Assembly (NCBI GenBank): GCA_027943335.1
Contig: BSBK01001538.1
Span: 434,001 to 498,000, forward strand
DNA: 64,000 nt
Direction of reading: 5' to 3'
DNA from: Chamaecyparis obtusa
Taxonomy: Eukaryota > Streptophyta > Pinopsida > Cupressales > Cupressaceae
A program made the translations under genes and the position numbers. Each line of letters starts with the position of its first letter. The first letter of the stretch is position 1. Of this stretch, positions 47,541 to 58,722 are shown piece by piece. The notes under the pieces are model-generated. The model ran no database searches. It saw only the letters and a list, made by a program, of their open reading frames with translations, and was not told where the DNA came from.

Positions 47541-47721
47541 TACCTGAGAATGTTCTTATTTGGCCCTTTTGATGGCAAAAAGGGGGAGAAAATGAAGAGA
47601 AAAACAAAATAAAAAAAATTGTTGGACAAAGGGGGAGTTTTTGGAGTCTTTGAGGTTTTTGGTTGTTTTGAAATTTTTTGAGTTTTTTTGTTGTTTTTCC
47701 ATTAATGCCAAAGGGGGAGAT
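47541..47721 (+). other. E2 3' untranslated region and polypurine tract
   Basis: It contains three G-rich purine strings: aaaagggggagaa (47578-47590), aaagggggagttttt (47627-47641) and the tract caaagggggagat (47709-47721) adjoining the LTR. Multiple polypurine tracts are known in Sirevirus-type copia elements. Confidence 0.7.
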
Positions 47722-48965
47722 TGTTGAGAAGACATGGCATTGTTGTCATTGATGTCAAAACCTGTTATTTAGAATGTTGTGCTCTGGATGATGTACAACA
47801 TTGATCTATCCTATACGGTGTGCTATGATGTTAAGTAGTGTGGTTTCTATCCTTAATTCAGATATTGCAATATTTCTTTTTGGGACATCAATGGAAGATA
47901 GTGCTGAATAATGAAGATTAAACCTTTGCTATTGGCTGCTATGTTCAAAGCTTATTCCGGGTATCTTTGCTATCCGGACATTCATGCAGTATGTTATAAG
48001 TTTTTGATATGTCACTTCTATTCAGTTTATGAATAGAAGCTACTAATTACGTTCCTCCGGCTGGTACTGAGTTTAATGGAGATCAAGACTTGGTCTTGGT
48101 TGTGGCATTCCCATCGGCTCTAGAATATATCTTACAGTAATTGTGCTATGTGACGAACCCATCTTATGTATGACCTATTAATGGGTCCCGTGGTAACGTG
48201 GAAAAAAGATATTTACGTGTGACCTATCCTTTGAGTCTAGTGCTAGTGTGCTAAGCCTTGATGAATATTTCAAGATTGCTTTTTAATGTTCAAGCCGACA
48301 TAGGGGCTAGGCCGACCTATTCTAGATTTCTATTGTTCTACGTTTGTATATATATAGAACATCCTTTTGGATCCGGATATGGATGAATGAATGGTGAGAG
48401 TGTGCGAATAGAGGAGTGCAAAGGATTATGAAGTAATACGACAAGGAATAGAGAAGCAAGTGGAAAGCAAGTGACATGAACAATATTGCAGTGGTTGTGC
48501 GAAGAGATTTTTGGAGGTTGGCAGAAGATTCCTAACCTGATTTGCTGCATACAATTATTGTGCTCTTAACCAGAACTGACTTCATGCATATATAGATGCA
48601 ACTCCACCAGTTCATGTTTTTGTTAGTAAGACTATTTCATAATCAGTTATTTTTGTATTGGCTGTGATAGCTAGGAAGTGAGCCTACCTGTAGTGAGCAA
48701 CTTGGCAATGAGCCACCCATTGTAAAAATCCCCTTAACCGATGTTTCATATTTGAGAATTAACATTCTTCGTGGTTTTTCCCATCTTAGGTTTTCCATGT
48801 AAAATCTGGTGTTCATTTTGTTTGGTGTTCTTATGTGCTTTCATGTTCATGTCAGTTTTATATCTGTTTCATTTAAGTTTTCTCTGGATTAATTAAGATT
48901 AAGAACAATATTTTATGAAAACTGATTCATTCTCCCCCCCTCTCAGCTATCCGAACTGTTCAACA
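47722..48965 (+). repeat. E2 3' LTR
   Basis: A 1244-bp copy beginning TGTTGAGAAGACATGG and ending CTGTTCAACA. It aligns along its full length with 37997-39230. The 3' end has gattcattctccccccctct, the shared LTR-end motif. Confidence 0.9.
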
Positions 48966-50512
48966 AATGTGTCCCGCCCAAAAAACCCATCCCTTGTACG
49001 GGGACATTTTCAAGAATTGGGGACTCGGGGGAAATGTCCCCCCAAAGAACTACCACCTCTGCCAACTCCATCGAGTCACCACTGGGTTGCTTGCTATATG
49101 GTACATGCCATTATATATGGATCGCAACCTTTAAATTTGTGACAATTGGTTTGCCTTTCATGAGGCACTTGTAGAGATGTTTTATTACAGATTTTGCCTT
49201 GAAGATTTCAATCCACCTCAATTTGTATATCAGCGACGCCATTCCACTACTGCTCTATTGTCATTCCCCCACTATCTCCTCGTCATCCCCAAATTTAGGT
49301 CCTTGGTCTCGTAGTCCCAAAAAACGAATCCCAGTGTCCCCACATCCCCTCATCAGGAAACTTCGTGGAACTATGCAATAGTTTTATCCAATAGAAGCTA
49401 TTTTGAACACATGCACAAGTATACATTGATCACATAAGTACAAAAGCAAATTTTAGCTGAAGAAAATAACACATAAGATATATAAATAGTGACAAATGTC
49501 TACAAAACTCATGGAATGTGAAATCCATGGCATCAAAAGTTCCAAAAAATTATCAAAACAAAAGTTAAAAATCTATTTCTCAAGCCTCAAAGGAGCCTAT
49601 ACCACTAGACACTCTAGTCCTCTTACGTGTGCTTCTAAGATGAGTCCTAGATGATGTCGCAGCCATTATATCTACTTGTGTCTCAGTTTCAAGCTCAGTG
49701 ACAAGATAATCCTTGATTGTGGCTTTGACTACAAAGATGCAGAGATTTGCAAGAAGGGATATGTATTTTGTAGATTTTGTGATAGTGGTTCATCATTGCC
49801 CTATTGCTTAAAAAAACTTAATTGTTGATGCGGGTTGGGGGGGGGGGGGACCAATGCGAGGTTGAGGGTAGTAGCATCCCTTGCGGTGGTCTGGGGGTTA
49901 GAGAGAGAGGTAAAGAGATAGGTCTAGATCTTGGGGTGAGAGATGAGAAAGTGAGATAGAGAAAGGTAGAGAGAGGAGAAAGAGGAAGAGTGATAAGGAG
50001 AGAGATAGGTCTAGAGTTCGGGGGAGATAAAGAAAGTGAGATAGAGTGAGTGAGAGAATGCTGATAGGGACCTGCTGATTACTGAAATTTGACTAAGTCT
50101 GAAAATTATAAGATCTTCTAAAACCTAGAAGCTGCATTATAACTTCTAAAAATATGAAACCACTCTCAAACATCCTATCGTTAAATGCTATATTTCATGT
50201 ATATATTCTGATTAGCAGAATGAGAGTGACTTGAAGACAAAAATGGGGATAACCCTAAATGGGCATGTCAAAAACCAAATAAACATTGAAAGGTTGTAAG
50301 TTCTTATTAAAAAAGTAATTAAAATATTAGATAAACATTTTACAATTTTGTTTTTTAATTTTTTTTTAACTTATTCCCCCCAATCGTGGCCAAGTCTAGC
50401 GAGTCTGCCAAGACTCGAAGAGTTTGAGTCTAGAGTCTCTGGGACTCTGTCAAACTGACCCACCTCTAGACTCTCCAAATCTAGGTGAGTCCAAGCAAGT
50501 CGTGGAACTATG
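48966..50512. other. Right-hand body of hAT-2
   Basis: It starts with a GC-richer block containing ggggacatttt and gggaaatgtcccccc, with related words near 49270-49370. A minus-strand frame around 49600-49700 ends in SSRTHLRSTRKRTRVSSGIG and a stop. It could be the tail of a lost transposase but has no diagnostic motif. A purine-rich gagagagat region covers 49895-50060. A repeat shared with 52064-52232 lies at 50061-50215. The hAT-2 right end closes at 50512. Confidence 0.45.
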
Positions 50513-50520
50513 GTATAAAT

Positions 50521-52363
50521 GCCATCCAAGAAAAGCCAAACTTCTTGTAAAGTTTCAAACCTAGAAAACATACTCCACGGACTGTCTGGGCACTTAATAG
50601 ACTGAAAATGATGCCCAGAAGTTCTGCTCCAGCAAGCTGATACACTCAGGGACACGTAGGTGATTGCACAAAAACAATTCCAAACACCAAACATCAACTT
50701 CAAAACAGTTAGGAACTTTCAGTTTAGTCTCATAGCATGCAAATGCCTAAATGGGAGGTATTTTGGCAGCCAAGATTGCAGATTTAACCTCTGAAAACTC
50801 CCATGTGCAAGAAATAAGAGTTGTACGGCCCTATTCTTGGGTGACTTGGCCTAGAAAATTAAAAACTTCACCAAAGCCTATGAATCACCTGCTGATTTAA
50901 ATCACCCAGCTAAAGAAAGATCAATAAATCAACACCCAAAAGCATATAATCAATACCCTTTTATTTCTTGAAATAATAAACTATCTCAGAAACTTGTCTT
51001 GGAAAAAAACACAAATTTCATTGATGAAGCTCTTGTAAATCCTATAGTGAATCTACCCAAAAAATGAATTGGGTTTTCTTCCAATCCCCTAAGAAATCTG
51101 AAGGGTTTCCAACATCCAATTTCTTGATCTGAAAGCTAGAAGCTCTCAATCTCTCCAAGAGAAAATAGTAAAAACCAAGCATACAAAAATGAGATCCAAA
51201 TTGTCCTTTTATAACCCTCTCAAGAAGCTTCCGCAAAACTTTTCAAATTCCCTCTTTTTTTGTAATTTTAAACTTCAGCCAAAGGGAAATAATAAAGTGA
51301 CCCTCTTTTAATCTTCAATGACATAAATGTGTCACTTTAATGACCTGGTTAAAGAATTAAAATAGGTAGTTGTCATTAAATTTATTTATTTTTTGACAAC
51401 TTAAATTTTAATCATTTAATATTATTCTAAGATAAAAAGTAGAGGGGACGTTAACTCTTCACTTATAGTCTTCCTTAGTATTGTGACGTAATCACACATC
51501 ATCCCATTGCAAATAGGGACCCCCAGTTTTTGTTTTTAGGGTCGTGTTTGGGTCTTAGTTTTAGTCTTGAGTCTCTTGCCTTTGCAAATGAGTCGAGTTC
51601 TTGGAGAGGTCATCAAGTCAATAGGGGAAAGCTTGGTCATATAAGTGTTCTAGTATCACAAATGGGTTCAGAAGGGTCGAAGGAGTAAAAATGCAATTTT
51701 CCGGGACTAATTCTGAAAACTATTTTTTTTAGGAAAAGTTGTTTTTTCTTCTTTTTTTGCTTTTTCAAAAGTTGCATTTTTTGCACAGATGGGCCAATCA
51801 GAGAACCTACTTTTTCACTTTTTTTTTTTTTTCTATTTTTAGGATATTCTAATTTTAGAAAGAGCCAGGTGTTCCTCATCTCATCGTGAAATTGGACAAG
51901 CACACTGAAACTGTTCAACTTGAGAAACACATACAAATTCTTCAAAATTGTTCTTTGATTCAAGCAATCCCTCATGGAGATTGTGAAAATTCTTGGAAAA
52001 TCCTTCTTCCAATATCAAATTTATCAGAAATCTTGGAAAAGTCGGGGAAAGCTATGGAAAAGGACACTGATGGAAATGTGCTGATTGTTGAAATTTGACT
52101 AGGTCTGAAATTTTTTAGGATCTTCTAAAATCTAGAATATCCATTATAACTCCTAGAGATCTGAAACCACTCTCAAACATCCCAACAATGTATACATAAA
52201 ATATAACTTAAATGTTATATTTTATGTATATATTCCATCCTCCAAGCTTGAAATTCCATGAATCAACCTAAACTCTGCCCCATGAATTTGGAAATTCCTT
52301 AGCTTGGCATGAAAGTCCACCCAAGGTAAAACAAGAAAAATCCGCCCAAGTAGGAGCTATGAA
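50521..52363. other. Unassigned interval between hAT-2 and E4
   Basis: No gene is supported. Open frames such as 51637-51975 are AT-rich and carry no motif. Near the end, 52064-52232 is a diverged direct copy of 50061-50215 (shared gaaatttgacta, ggatcttctaaaa and gaaaccactctcaaacatcc). The last 120 bases carry ccttagcttggcatgaaagt-type words that recur at 63400-63500, so E4 inserted into that repeat. Confidence 0.4.
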
Positions 52364-52368
52364 AATCA

Positions 52369-54402
52369 TGAAAAACGCACAATATTGAGAGGGGGAGGGG
52401 GTGAATCACTATTTACCACAGACTTTTAAAAATAAGAAGCAGAAATCAAAGAGCACACAGCTAAGAAGACAAGACACGCAAAATTATCTCGTGCAAACCC
52501 ATGACAAGAAAAACCACGACATCACTAATCCAATGGGCAACTACCCGTTACAACTGAGAGCTACAACTCTCCTCAAACGTTCAAGATCAGGCTCCAACCT
52601 GATTTAGAAGGCAACTACCTTCCTTACAAGAGATAGATGATGAAAACTTACATACAATCTGTGTCTTCACTAGAGTATGAAGATGCTGTAGAACAACTGA
52701 GATTTAACCAAAAGGGTCGTCCGTAAATTTAGAAATAAGCTCCTCCTCACTATTAGTTCTCTCTATATCTTCTCATCAATTCTATCACTATTTACAGTTC
52801 CTGCTGCAAGAACCATCCTAATACTGACATCACCAAAAGAGCTCTTTATTTCTCAATGCCTCTTATATGTGTATACTGTGCTTGCATCTTTCAACAGAGA
52901 TACTTATTACCAAGTCTTCACACTTCCAAAAAGGGACTGTAGTATTGGATACAAACTCTCATTCGCTGCAGCAACTCCCTGTAGCTTGTATGCTGTACCC
53001 GTATCTCTCAGAAGGAATCAATACGTGCCACACAGTATACTTGAGATAGTTAAAGTTGCTGTGTTTTTATGAACTCCCAGTATCTCTCGTTTGGAACTCC
53101 CTTTTATATGACTGTTGTGTTTATCTCAGAAAATACGACTTATGGCATGCTCTAAATTGTTACTAGGAAACCTTGTTAGCCGCTTTGCTGTCTTTTGGAT
53201 GCTCCCTGCTCACTGTTGTGTTCACTTCCAAATGCAGACCTGTGCATGTAGTCGGACTCCACACACTTGATTTGAGACCACCGTTATTGTGCCTGTGTTT
53301 TAGCAAAAATTGTGTATTCGTTTACACAACAGAAAATTCCCGACACAAAACTTGGAACGCATACATTTGATTGCCCCTGTTCTGTATTTTTTTATTTGTG
53401 CATCTCCTGTTTTCTTTATCGTGCTGCCTGGTTTTTTTATATTGTTCACATTCGTCTATTGTATATCTCACTTTTCCTTAGTCGTATGTCTTTTTCAGTC
53501 CCACACACCTAATCCAATATACTGTTTTTTTTTTAATTGAGCCATAAGTTTTTTTGGTCGTATCTACCTGACTCACTCACCCTGACGCTGGTACTCTATT
53601 TGGAGTTTAGCCTCTCTCCCACATTTGCAGACACCTATATTTGTAACGGTTTTGTGTATGCCTTTTCTGAGAATGAACCCGACCTTTTGTGAAGAGACGT
53701 TATTCCTTTTCTTCACGTTCTTTGTTTTTGATGCCCAGCGACAAGCTCACGCATCATCACACACTGTATCGTTTGCACATTCTTTTTGTATTTCTCTGCT
53801 ATCTTTTGAAAAGGAACATCTGGCAAATGCAGAGACAACCGTTATTGTTCCTGTTGCAGTCGCACTCACCTTCACACACCGACAGCACTCAAGAACTATT
53901 CTTTCGACACCCCCGTGAATACACAACAATGCGTTGTATGCCAGTTCGTTTTAATTACTGAGCGTTTTTATATAGAAAAACATTTGCAGAGTTCCCATTG
54001 TATTATACGACTTGCAATACGGACTGGTCACAGCAGATGATTAGTTCGAATCCGTTTCTCTTCTATGCACTCTGCCATTTTAAGACACTAGGACATTTTC
54101 AGTTCCTTCAACAATGCGATAACAGTTGTTGCAGGACAGATGTCGTCTCTTAAGAGACTAATTGTATTGAGTGCCAATCTGAAAGTATGGTAATAATTCT
54201 ACACTTATGATTGAAAGGTGCGAATAGAAGAACTTCGCAGGTGTCATGTGATCCCTCTTGGACAGTGGTTACGTAGGGATGGATATGATGCAGAAAACAC
54301 TTAGCATGCTGGCGCAACCAATTCATTGAGCCAAACACTTATCACACCACAAACTCTTCTCGCAAACAGCAGTGACACAAATCAATTGACAAAAATATAA
54401 CA
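52369..54402 (-). repeat. E4 3' LTR
   Basis: A 2034-bp copy. On the minus strand it starts TGTTATATTTTTGTC and ends TTGTGCGTTTTTCA, with the shared motif gattcaccccctccccctct just before the end. Clusters of overlapping short frames (52860-53960) are also present in the other LTR and are not genes. Confidence 0.95.
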
Positions 54403-54674
54403 ATCTCCCCTTTTTTGTCATTGATGGCAAACCATAACCAACTGAACTAAATTGCAATAACGAAAAGAACTCCCTCTGAGCAAGTGAACCAATCTGAGAG
54501 CACTACCAATCTGAAATCACTCCCCCTTAAAACTGAACCGACTCTACCAACTCTACCAAATCTGAATGGATCTCCCCCTTAGGCTCTACTCCCTCTTTTG
54601 TCATCAATGACCACAAATCTGAAACACAAGACTAATTTAAAAGATATAGCAATGAAGTGTTGAAGACGAACCTT
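54403..54674 (-). other. E4 polypurine tract and 3' untranslated region
   Basis: The tract AAAAAAGGGGAGAT (minus strand, 54416-54403) touches the 3' LTR. Two further GGGGGAG-type strings occur on the minus strand (about 54512-54528 and 54572-54580), again suggesting multiple polypurine tracts. No coding content. Confidence 0.8.
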
Positions 54675-55730
54675 TCATTGAGGTGAAATAACACCAAGCT
54701 TGCTTCGAAGATACTCGAAGCGATCTTGGGGTAGGGGTTTAGTAAACACATCTGCAATTTTCTCCTGAGAACAAACATAATTCAGCTTAACAACATTATT
54801 TGCGACCTGCTCCTTCAAATAGTGATACTTAATTGGAATGTGCTTGGTTCGAGAGTGCATCACTGGATTCTTCAAAATGTCAATGGTGCTAGTCTTGTCA
54901 CAGAAAATGCAAATAGGATCAGTAATTTCAAGCTTATAATCACATAGAGTATTCTTCATCCAAATTACCTGAGTACAACATGAAACTGCTGCAACGTATT
55001 CAGCCTCAGCGGTGGATAGTGAAGTGCAAGACTATTTCTTGCTTAGCCATGAAACCAAACAACTACCTAAAAAGAAAGCACACCCACTAGTACTTTTCTT
55101 ATCATCCACTGAACCTCCCCAATCTGCATCTGTATAGGCTGTAAGAAGAAAATCAGAACTCTTTAGAAACCAAAGACCAAAATCAACTATGCTTTTTAGA
55201 TATTTAAAAATTCTTTTAACAGCTGAAACATATGTTTATTTTGGAGAAACCTGAAATCTGGCTACATATCCCACAGCTTGCATAATATCTAGTCTAGTGG
55301 CTGTCACAAACAACAGACTCCCTACCATAGATCTGTAAAAAGACTGATCAACTGAAGGAGACACATCCTCCTTACTTAACTTACAACCGGTTTCCATAGG
55401 AGTGCTAACCGGATTACAATCTTCCATCTTAAATATTTTAAGCAACTCCCTAACATACTTAGCTTGAGAAATAAAAATACCTTTAGAGGATTGATTAATT
55501 TGCAATCCAAGAAAGTACGTTAACTCTCCCATCATAGACATCTCGAACTCATTCTTCATACATGCAGCAAATGTTTTAGACATATTAACACTGTCACTCC
55601 CAAAAATCAGATCATCAACGTAAACAACAACAATAAGAATGTTGTTACCTTCCTCTTTAACATACAAGTTGTCCACATATCCCTTTTTGAAGCCCTGCTG
55701 TTGCAAATAGTTATCCGGCCTGTCATACCA
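54675..55730 (-). pseudogene. E4 reverse transcriptase (second half) and RNase H
   Basis: The frame of 55706-55236 carries the catalytic YVDDLIFGSD (about 55625-55595), then FEMSMMGELTYFLGLQINQS and YRSMVGSLLFVTATRLDIM, all hallmarks of copia RVT_2. A TAA at 55236-55238 interrupts it. The same frame continues with the RNase H part: DADWGGSVDDKKSTSGCAFF, a TAG at 55032-55034, then STAEAEYVAA and HSRTKHIPIKYHYLKEQV. It ends at PLPQDRFEYLRSKLGV with a normal stop at 54675. RNase H acidic residues (D, E, D) appear present. A one-base loss near 55728 puts this segment out of frame with the upstream RT half. Confidence 0.9.
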
Positions 55731-56914
55731 AGCTCAGGAGCTTGTTTGAGTCCATATAATGCCTTTTTCAGCTTGCATACATAGTCAACATTTTCAAAAA
55801 TCAGACCTTCCTGTTGTTCTACATAAATTTTTTCAACTAAATCTCCATTTAAGAATGTAGATTTGACATCCATTTGGAAAACTTTAAAGCCTTTGAAAGA
55901 AGCAAAAGCAAGAAAAATTCTAATTGCTTCTAACCTTGCAACCGGTGCAAAGGTTTCACTAAAATCGACACTTTCAATCTAAGAATAACCTTTGCAAACC
56001 AAACGTGCCTTGTTTCGAATAATCTTACCATCTTCATTTACCTTGTTCCGGAATACCCATTTTGTACCAATCACGTTCTTGTTGATAGGTCTTGGTACAA
56101 GCTCTCAAGTGTTGCTCTTTTTGATTTGATCCAACTCCTCTTTCATGGCAGTCACCCAATGTTTATCTACAACTGCCTCTTCAAAACACTTAGGCTCAAT
56201 CATGGAGATAAGTGAGAAATCATCATCCTCAAAATAGTTAACATTTTTCCTAGCATTTCTAGTTTGCCTTTCACCTATAACCTGATCAATAGGATGATTC
56301 TTTTGCACAAACTTAGAGGGAGTTTTGAAACTAGAAGCATCATGTTCATCTTGAGAATCACTTCCAGAATTGTCATGTAGATTTTCAACATCAATAAAGG
56401 TGGAAATTGTTTCTTCATGAGCAGATTGTACTTTACCTTTATCATTTTCACCACTCTTGCTGGTTGTTCCAGCTTGAACATGTGGAGGAGAGGAAGGTAC
56501 AACAGTGCTGATTTGAGTTTTAGAAGCTACCATAGTGCTGGTTTGAGTTTCACCTTCTTCGGGGCTGTCATCATTCTTATCAAATTGATTAGTAACTTCA
56601 TGAACCTTGAAATTAGCACTTTCTACTAATTTATGCAGCCTTTTATTGTAACATTTGAATGACTTACTCTTAGAAGAATAGCCAAGAAAAATACCTTCAT
56701 CAGCTCTAGACTCAAACTTACCCAAGTTATCTTCATCTCTCCTAATGTAGCATGGACTCCCAAATATTTTAAAGTACTTGACAATGGCTGGTTTAGCTTT
56801 CCAAAGTTCATAAAGAGTCTTCTTGAGTTTGGGTCTCAACAATGTTCTATTTTGAATATAAACAGCTGTGTGGACAGCCTCTCTCCAAAATATATCTTTT
56901 ACTTTACTTATCAT
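55731..56914 (-). pseudogene. E4 integrase C-terminal region and reverse transcriptase (first half)
   Basis: It begins at 56914, just after a one-base frameshift that cuts it from the integrase core, with DIFWREAVHTAVYIQNR. The C-terminal integrase segment follows (KIFGSPCYIRRDEDNLGKFE, GIFLGYSSKSKSFKCYNKR), then an acidic linker and NYFEDDDFSLISMIEPKCFE. A TGA at 56105-56107 replaces the expected Trp at the start of the RT. Beyond it the RT reads [20 protein letters not shown], a TAG at 55979-55981, VDFSETFAPVARLEAIRIFL and MDVKSTFLNGDLVEKIYVEQ. Asp in MDVKS is the first catalytic residue. It ends at LKKALYGLKQAP before the shift near 55728. Confidence 0.9.
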
Positions 56915-58164
56915 GCAACAAGCATCTCTTGAACGGTTCTATTTTTCCTTTCCACAACACCATTTTGTTGTGGTGTTCTTGGGGCTGAAACCTGTTTCTT
57001 AATGCCATGTTGCTCACAAAATCTGACAAACTCATTAGAAGTGAATTCTCCCCCATTATCAGAACGCAAGCATTTGATCTTGAAGTCCATTTCATTTTCA
57101 ACTAGACTTTTAAAAATCTTAAACTTCTCTAGAGCCTCTAATTTTTCTTTTAGGAAAGTAACCTATGTCATGCGAGTAAAGTCATCAATTAGAAGCATAA
57201 AATATTTCTCACCTTGAAAACTTGCTACCCTTGTTGGTCCACAAAGATCCGTATGGATGAGCTCAAGTGGCCTATTGCTAAATTCGTCTTTTCGTTTGAA
57301 GGAAGCTCTAGTTTGTTTGCCTTCTTGACAATTTTTGCAAACAACATCTATTGGTTTTTCAAGCATAGGCATGTTTCTAACCACCTTCTTTTTGCTGATC
57401 TTAATAAGATTATCAAAGTTAACATGCCCAAACCGCTTGTGCCAAAGCCAAGCATCCTCTACCTTGCTCAAACAACATGTCTCATAATTAGAATCATCAA
57501 GAATGTAAATATTATTTGTTGCTCTAGTAGCTTTCGCTATGACATCAATTCCCTTTTTAATAGAGCAAGCATTAGAGTTAAAACTGAGATCATAACCTTG
57601 ATCACATAACTGGTTTACACTTAGCAAATTATGTTTCAGCCCTTCTACATAAAGAACATTCTCAACAATAGTTTCATCATTATTAATTACGACTGTACCT
57701 ATACCAGCAACCTTTGCAGAAGAGCTTCCACCAAATCTAACTTTACCACCTTTCATTTTCTTGAGAGAATGAAACTTACTCAAGTCACCTGTCATATGTC
57801 GGGAGTAGCCACTATCAACATACCATATGTCCTTCTCACTGCTAGCTAGAAAGGTTGTTTGAACAACAAGAGCTTTAAGAGGAGTCTCTTGAACTTTTCT
57901 CCTCCAAACCTTAGTCACTTTAGCTCTTCTTTGAGGCTCAACATTATAAAACGAATCTGCATTGTAGCTATTACAAAATTTAGATGTATGTCCAAACTTA
58001 TTGCAACTGTAGCAAATCAGATTGTACTTCCTAAACACATTTCTTTCATGCTGATAATAATTCTTGTATGAAACAGCTCTACAATCAGCAACTCTATGAC
58101 CAAAGTAATTACATGCAAAACAATAGCCATAGAAGAAAGATTTGTTTACCTTGATGGGAGTAGG
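56915..58164 (-). pseudogene. E4 zinc knuckles, GAG-pre-integrase and integrase core
   Basis: Following an in-frame TAG at 58165, two CCHC knuckles appear: CFACNYFGHRVADC and CYSCNKFGHTSKFC. The protease-like region has WYVDSGYSRHMTGD (D-S-G triad) at about 57830-57780. GAG-pre-integrase ends in LWHKRFGHVNFDNLIKI, and the integrase zinc site continues with CKNCQEGKQTR. The core holds the catalytic residues: D in LIHTDLCGP, D in RSDNGGEF and E in QNGVVERKNRT. A TAG at 57163-57165 stands at a conserved Trp after DDFTRMT. The frame then runs to a stop at about 56915 caused by a one-base loss within the QEM(A) region. Confidence 0.92.
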
Positions 58165-58722
58165 CTAATTATTTTCCGGTGATGAAGAGTTTGGATCAAA
58201 TTGCAAGCCAACTCCTCTTCTATCTTTAGTGGGTCTTTGAGAGCCAAGAACATCATCCAATGTGACTTTGCCACTATTGAAAGATAGCTCTTCACTAGAG
58301 AGCATAGAAGTTTTACCAATGTTCCTCATAGCAACAATTTCAGCTTCCAACTTGGCAATGTTATCTTCCTTTAATTGAATCTGATTTTCTAAATCTTCAC
58401 GAATCTTTTTGGCCTCCTCATTCAGAATTTTAATATCTACAAGCTTAGTTTCAGCCTCCTTAAAAGATGTAGCAATCTTTAATTTTTCAGCACTCTCAAC
58501 TTGAAGAAGATCCACAAGATTCAGATTTTTCTTTTTCAGTTTTTTAATCTCTGATAGAGCTGAAATCAACTCAAGCTCAAGGTCTACTTCATCATCTTCA
58601 TCATCTCCAATATCTTCAGAACTAGCATCATCAATAGCCACATCATCAATAGCCATGAACATGATTTCACTTATTCTTGAATCGCTCTCGCTGCTTGAAG
58701 AATCATCCTGTCATTTTTTGAA
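58165..58722 (-). pseudogene. E4 gag C-terminal coiled-coil segment
   Basis: The open stretch 58662-58165 begins MFMAIDDVAIDDASSEDIGD, an acidic block, and continues with a long heptad-like helix (LELISALSEIKKLKKKNLN). It is read in a different frame from the gag N-terminal half. The acidic SSSSESD sequence just upstream shows that the shift occurred near 58715-58725. It ends in SSSPENN and TAG (58165-58167), after which the same frame continues into the zinc knuckles. The coil between capsid and knuckles parallels the coiled-coil gag of E1 and E2. Confidence 0.8.

Larger units (their letters stand above)
37997..48965 (+). mobile_element. E2: pol-less Ty1/copia-like LTR retrotransposon
   Basis: LTRs at 37997-39230 and 47722-48965 begin TGTTGAGAAGA and end TTCAACA. 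A PBS follows the first and a polypurine tract, caaagggggagat, precedes the second. The interior holds a coiled-coil gag with four CCHC knuckles (39302-40663) and an accessory ORF (40801-47540). No pol genes are seen. The same plan is found in E1. Inserted in it are a solo LTR (40039-40373) and hAT-1 (41353-46200). A perfect TSD was not found: gaagt precedes and aatgt follows, and an 11-bp near-duplication of the LTR tip (37986-37996) lies just outside, which may have disturbed the junction. Confidence 0.85.
37808..50512. mobile_element. hAT-2: hAT transposon split by E2
   Basis: A perfect 8-bp TSD, gtataaat (37800-37807 and 50513-50520), the size typical of hAT elements, flanks ends that form imperfect inverted repeats: CAGTGCTCCAAGACTC at the left and CATAGTTCCACGACTT read inward from the right. 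Both ends are followed by repeated ACTCGGC/GACTTGG-like words (37820-37885 and 50385-50505), resembling subterminal repeats. Without E2 the element is only about 1.7 kb, so it is non-autonomous or internally deleted. A minus-strand open tail at about 49600-49700 may be a leftover of its gene. Confidence 0.72.

Noticed and set aside
37997..48965. Segmental duplication of a host segment instead of LTRs
   Set aside because: The two copies begin TG and end CA, one is followed by a PBS and the other is preceded by a polypurine tract, so they are LTRs.
52860..53960. Cluster of overlapping plus-strand ORFs of 60-97 codons
   Set aside because: They lie inside the E4 3' LTR and recur almost unchanged in the other LTR (60200-61380). 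They overlap in several frames and carry no motif.
56417..58071. Plus-strand ORFs over the E4 pol region
   Set aside because: They are antisense shadows of integrase and gag-pol frames.
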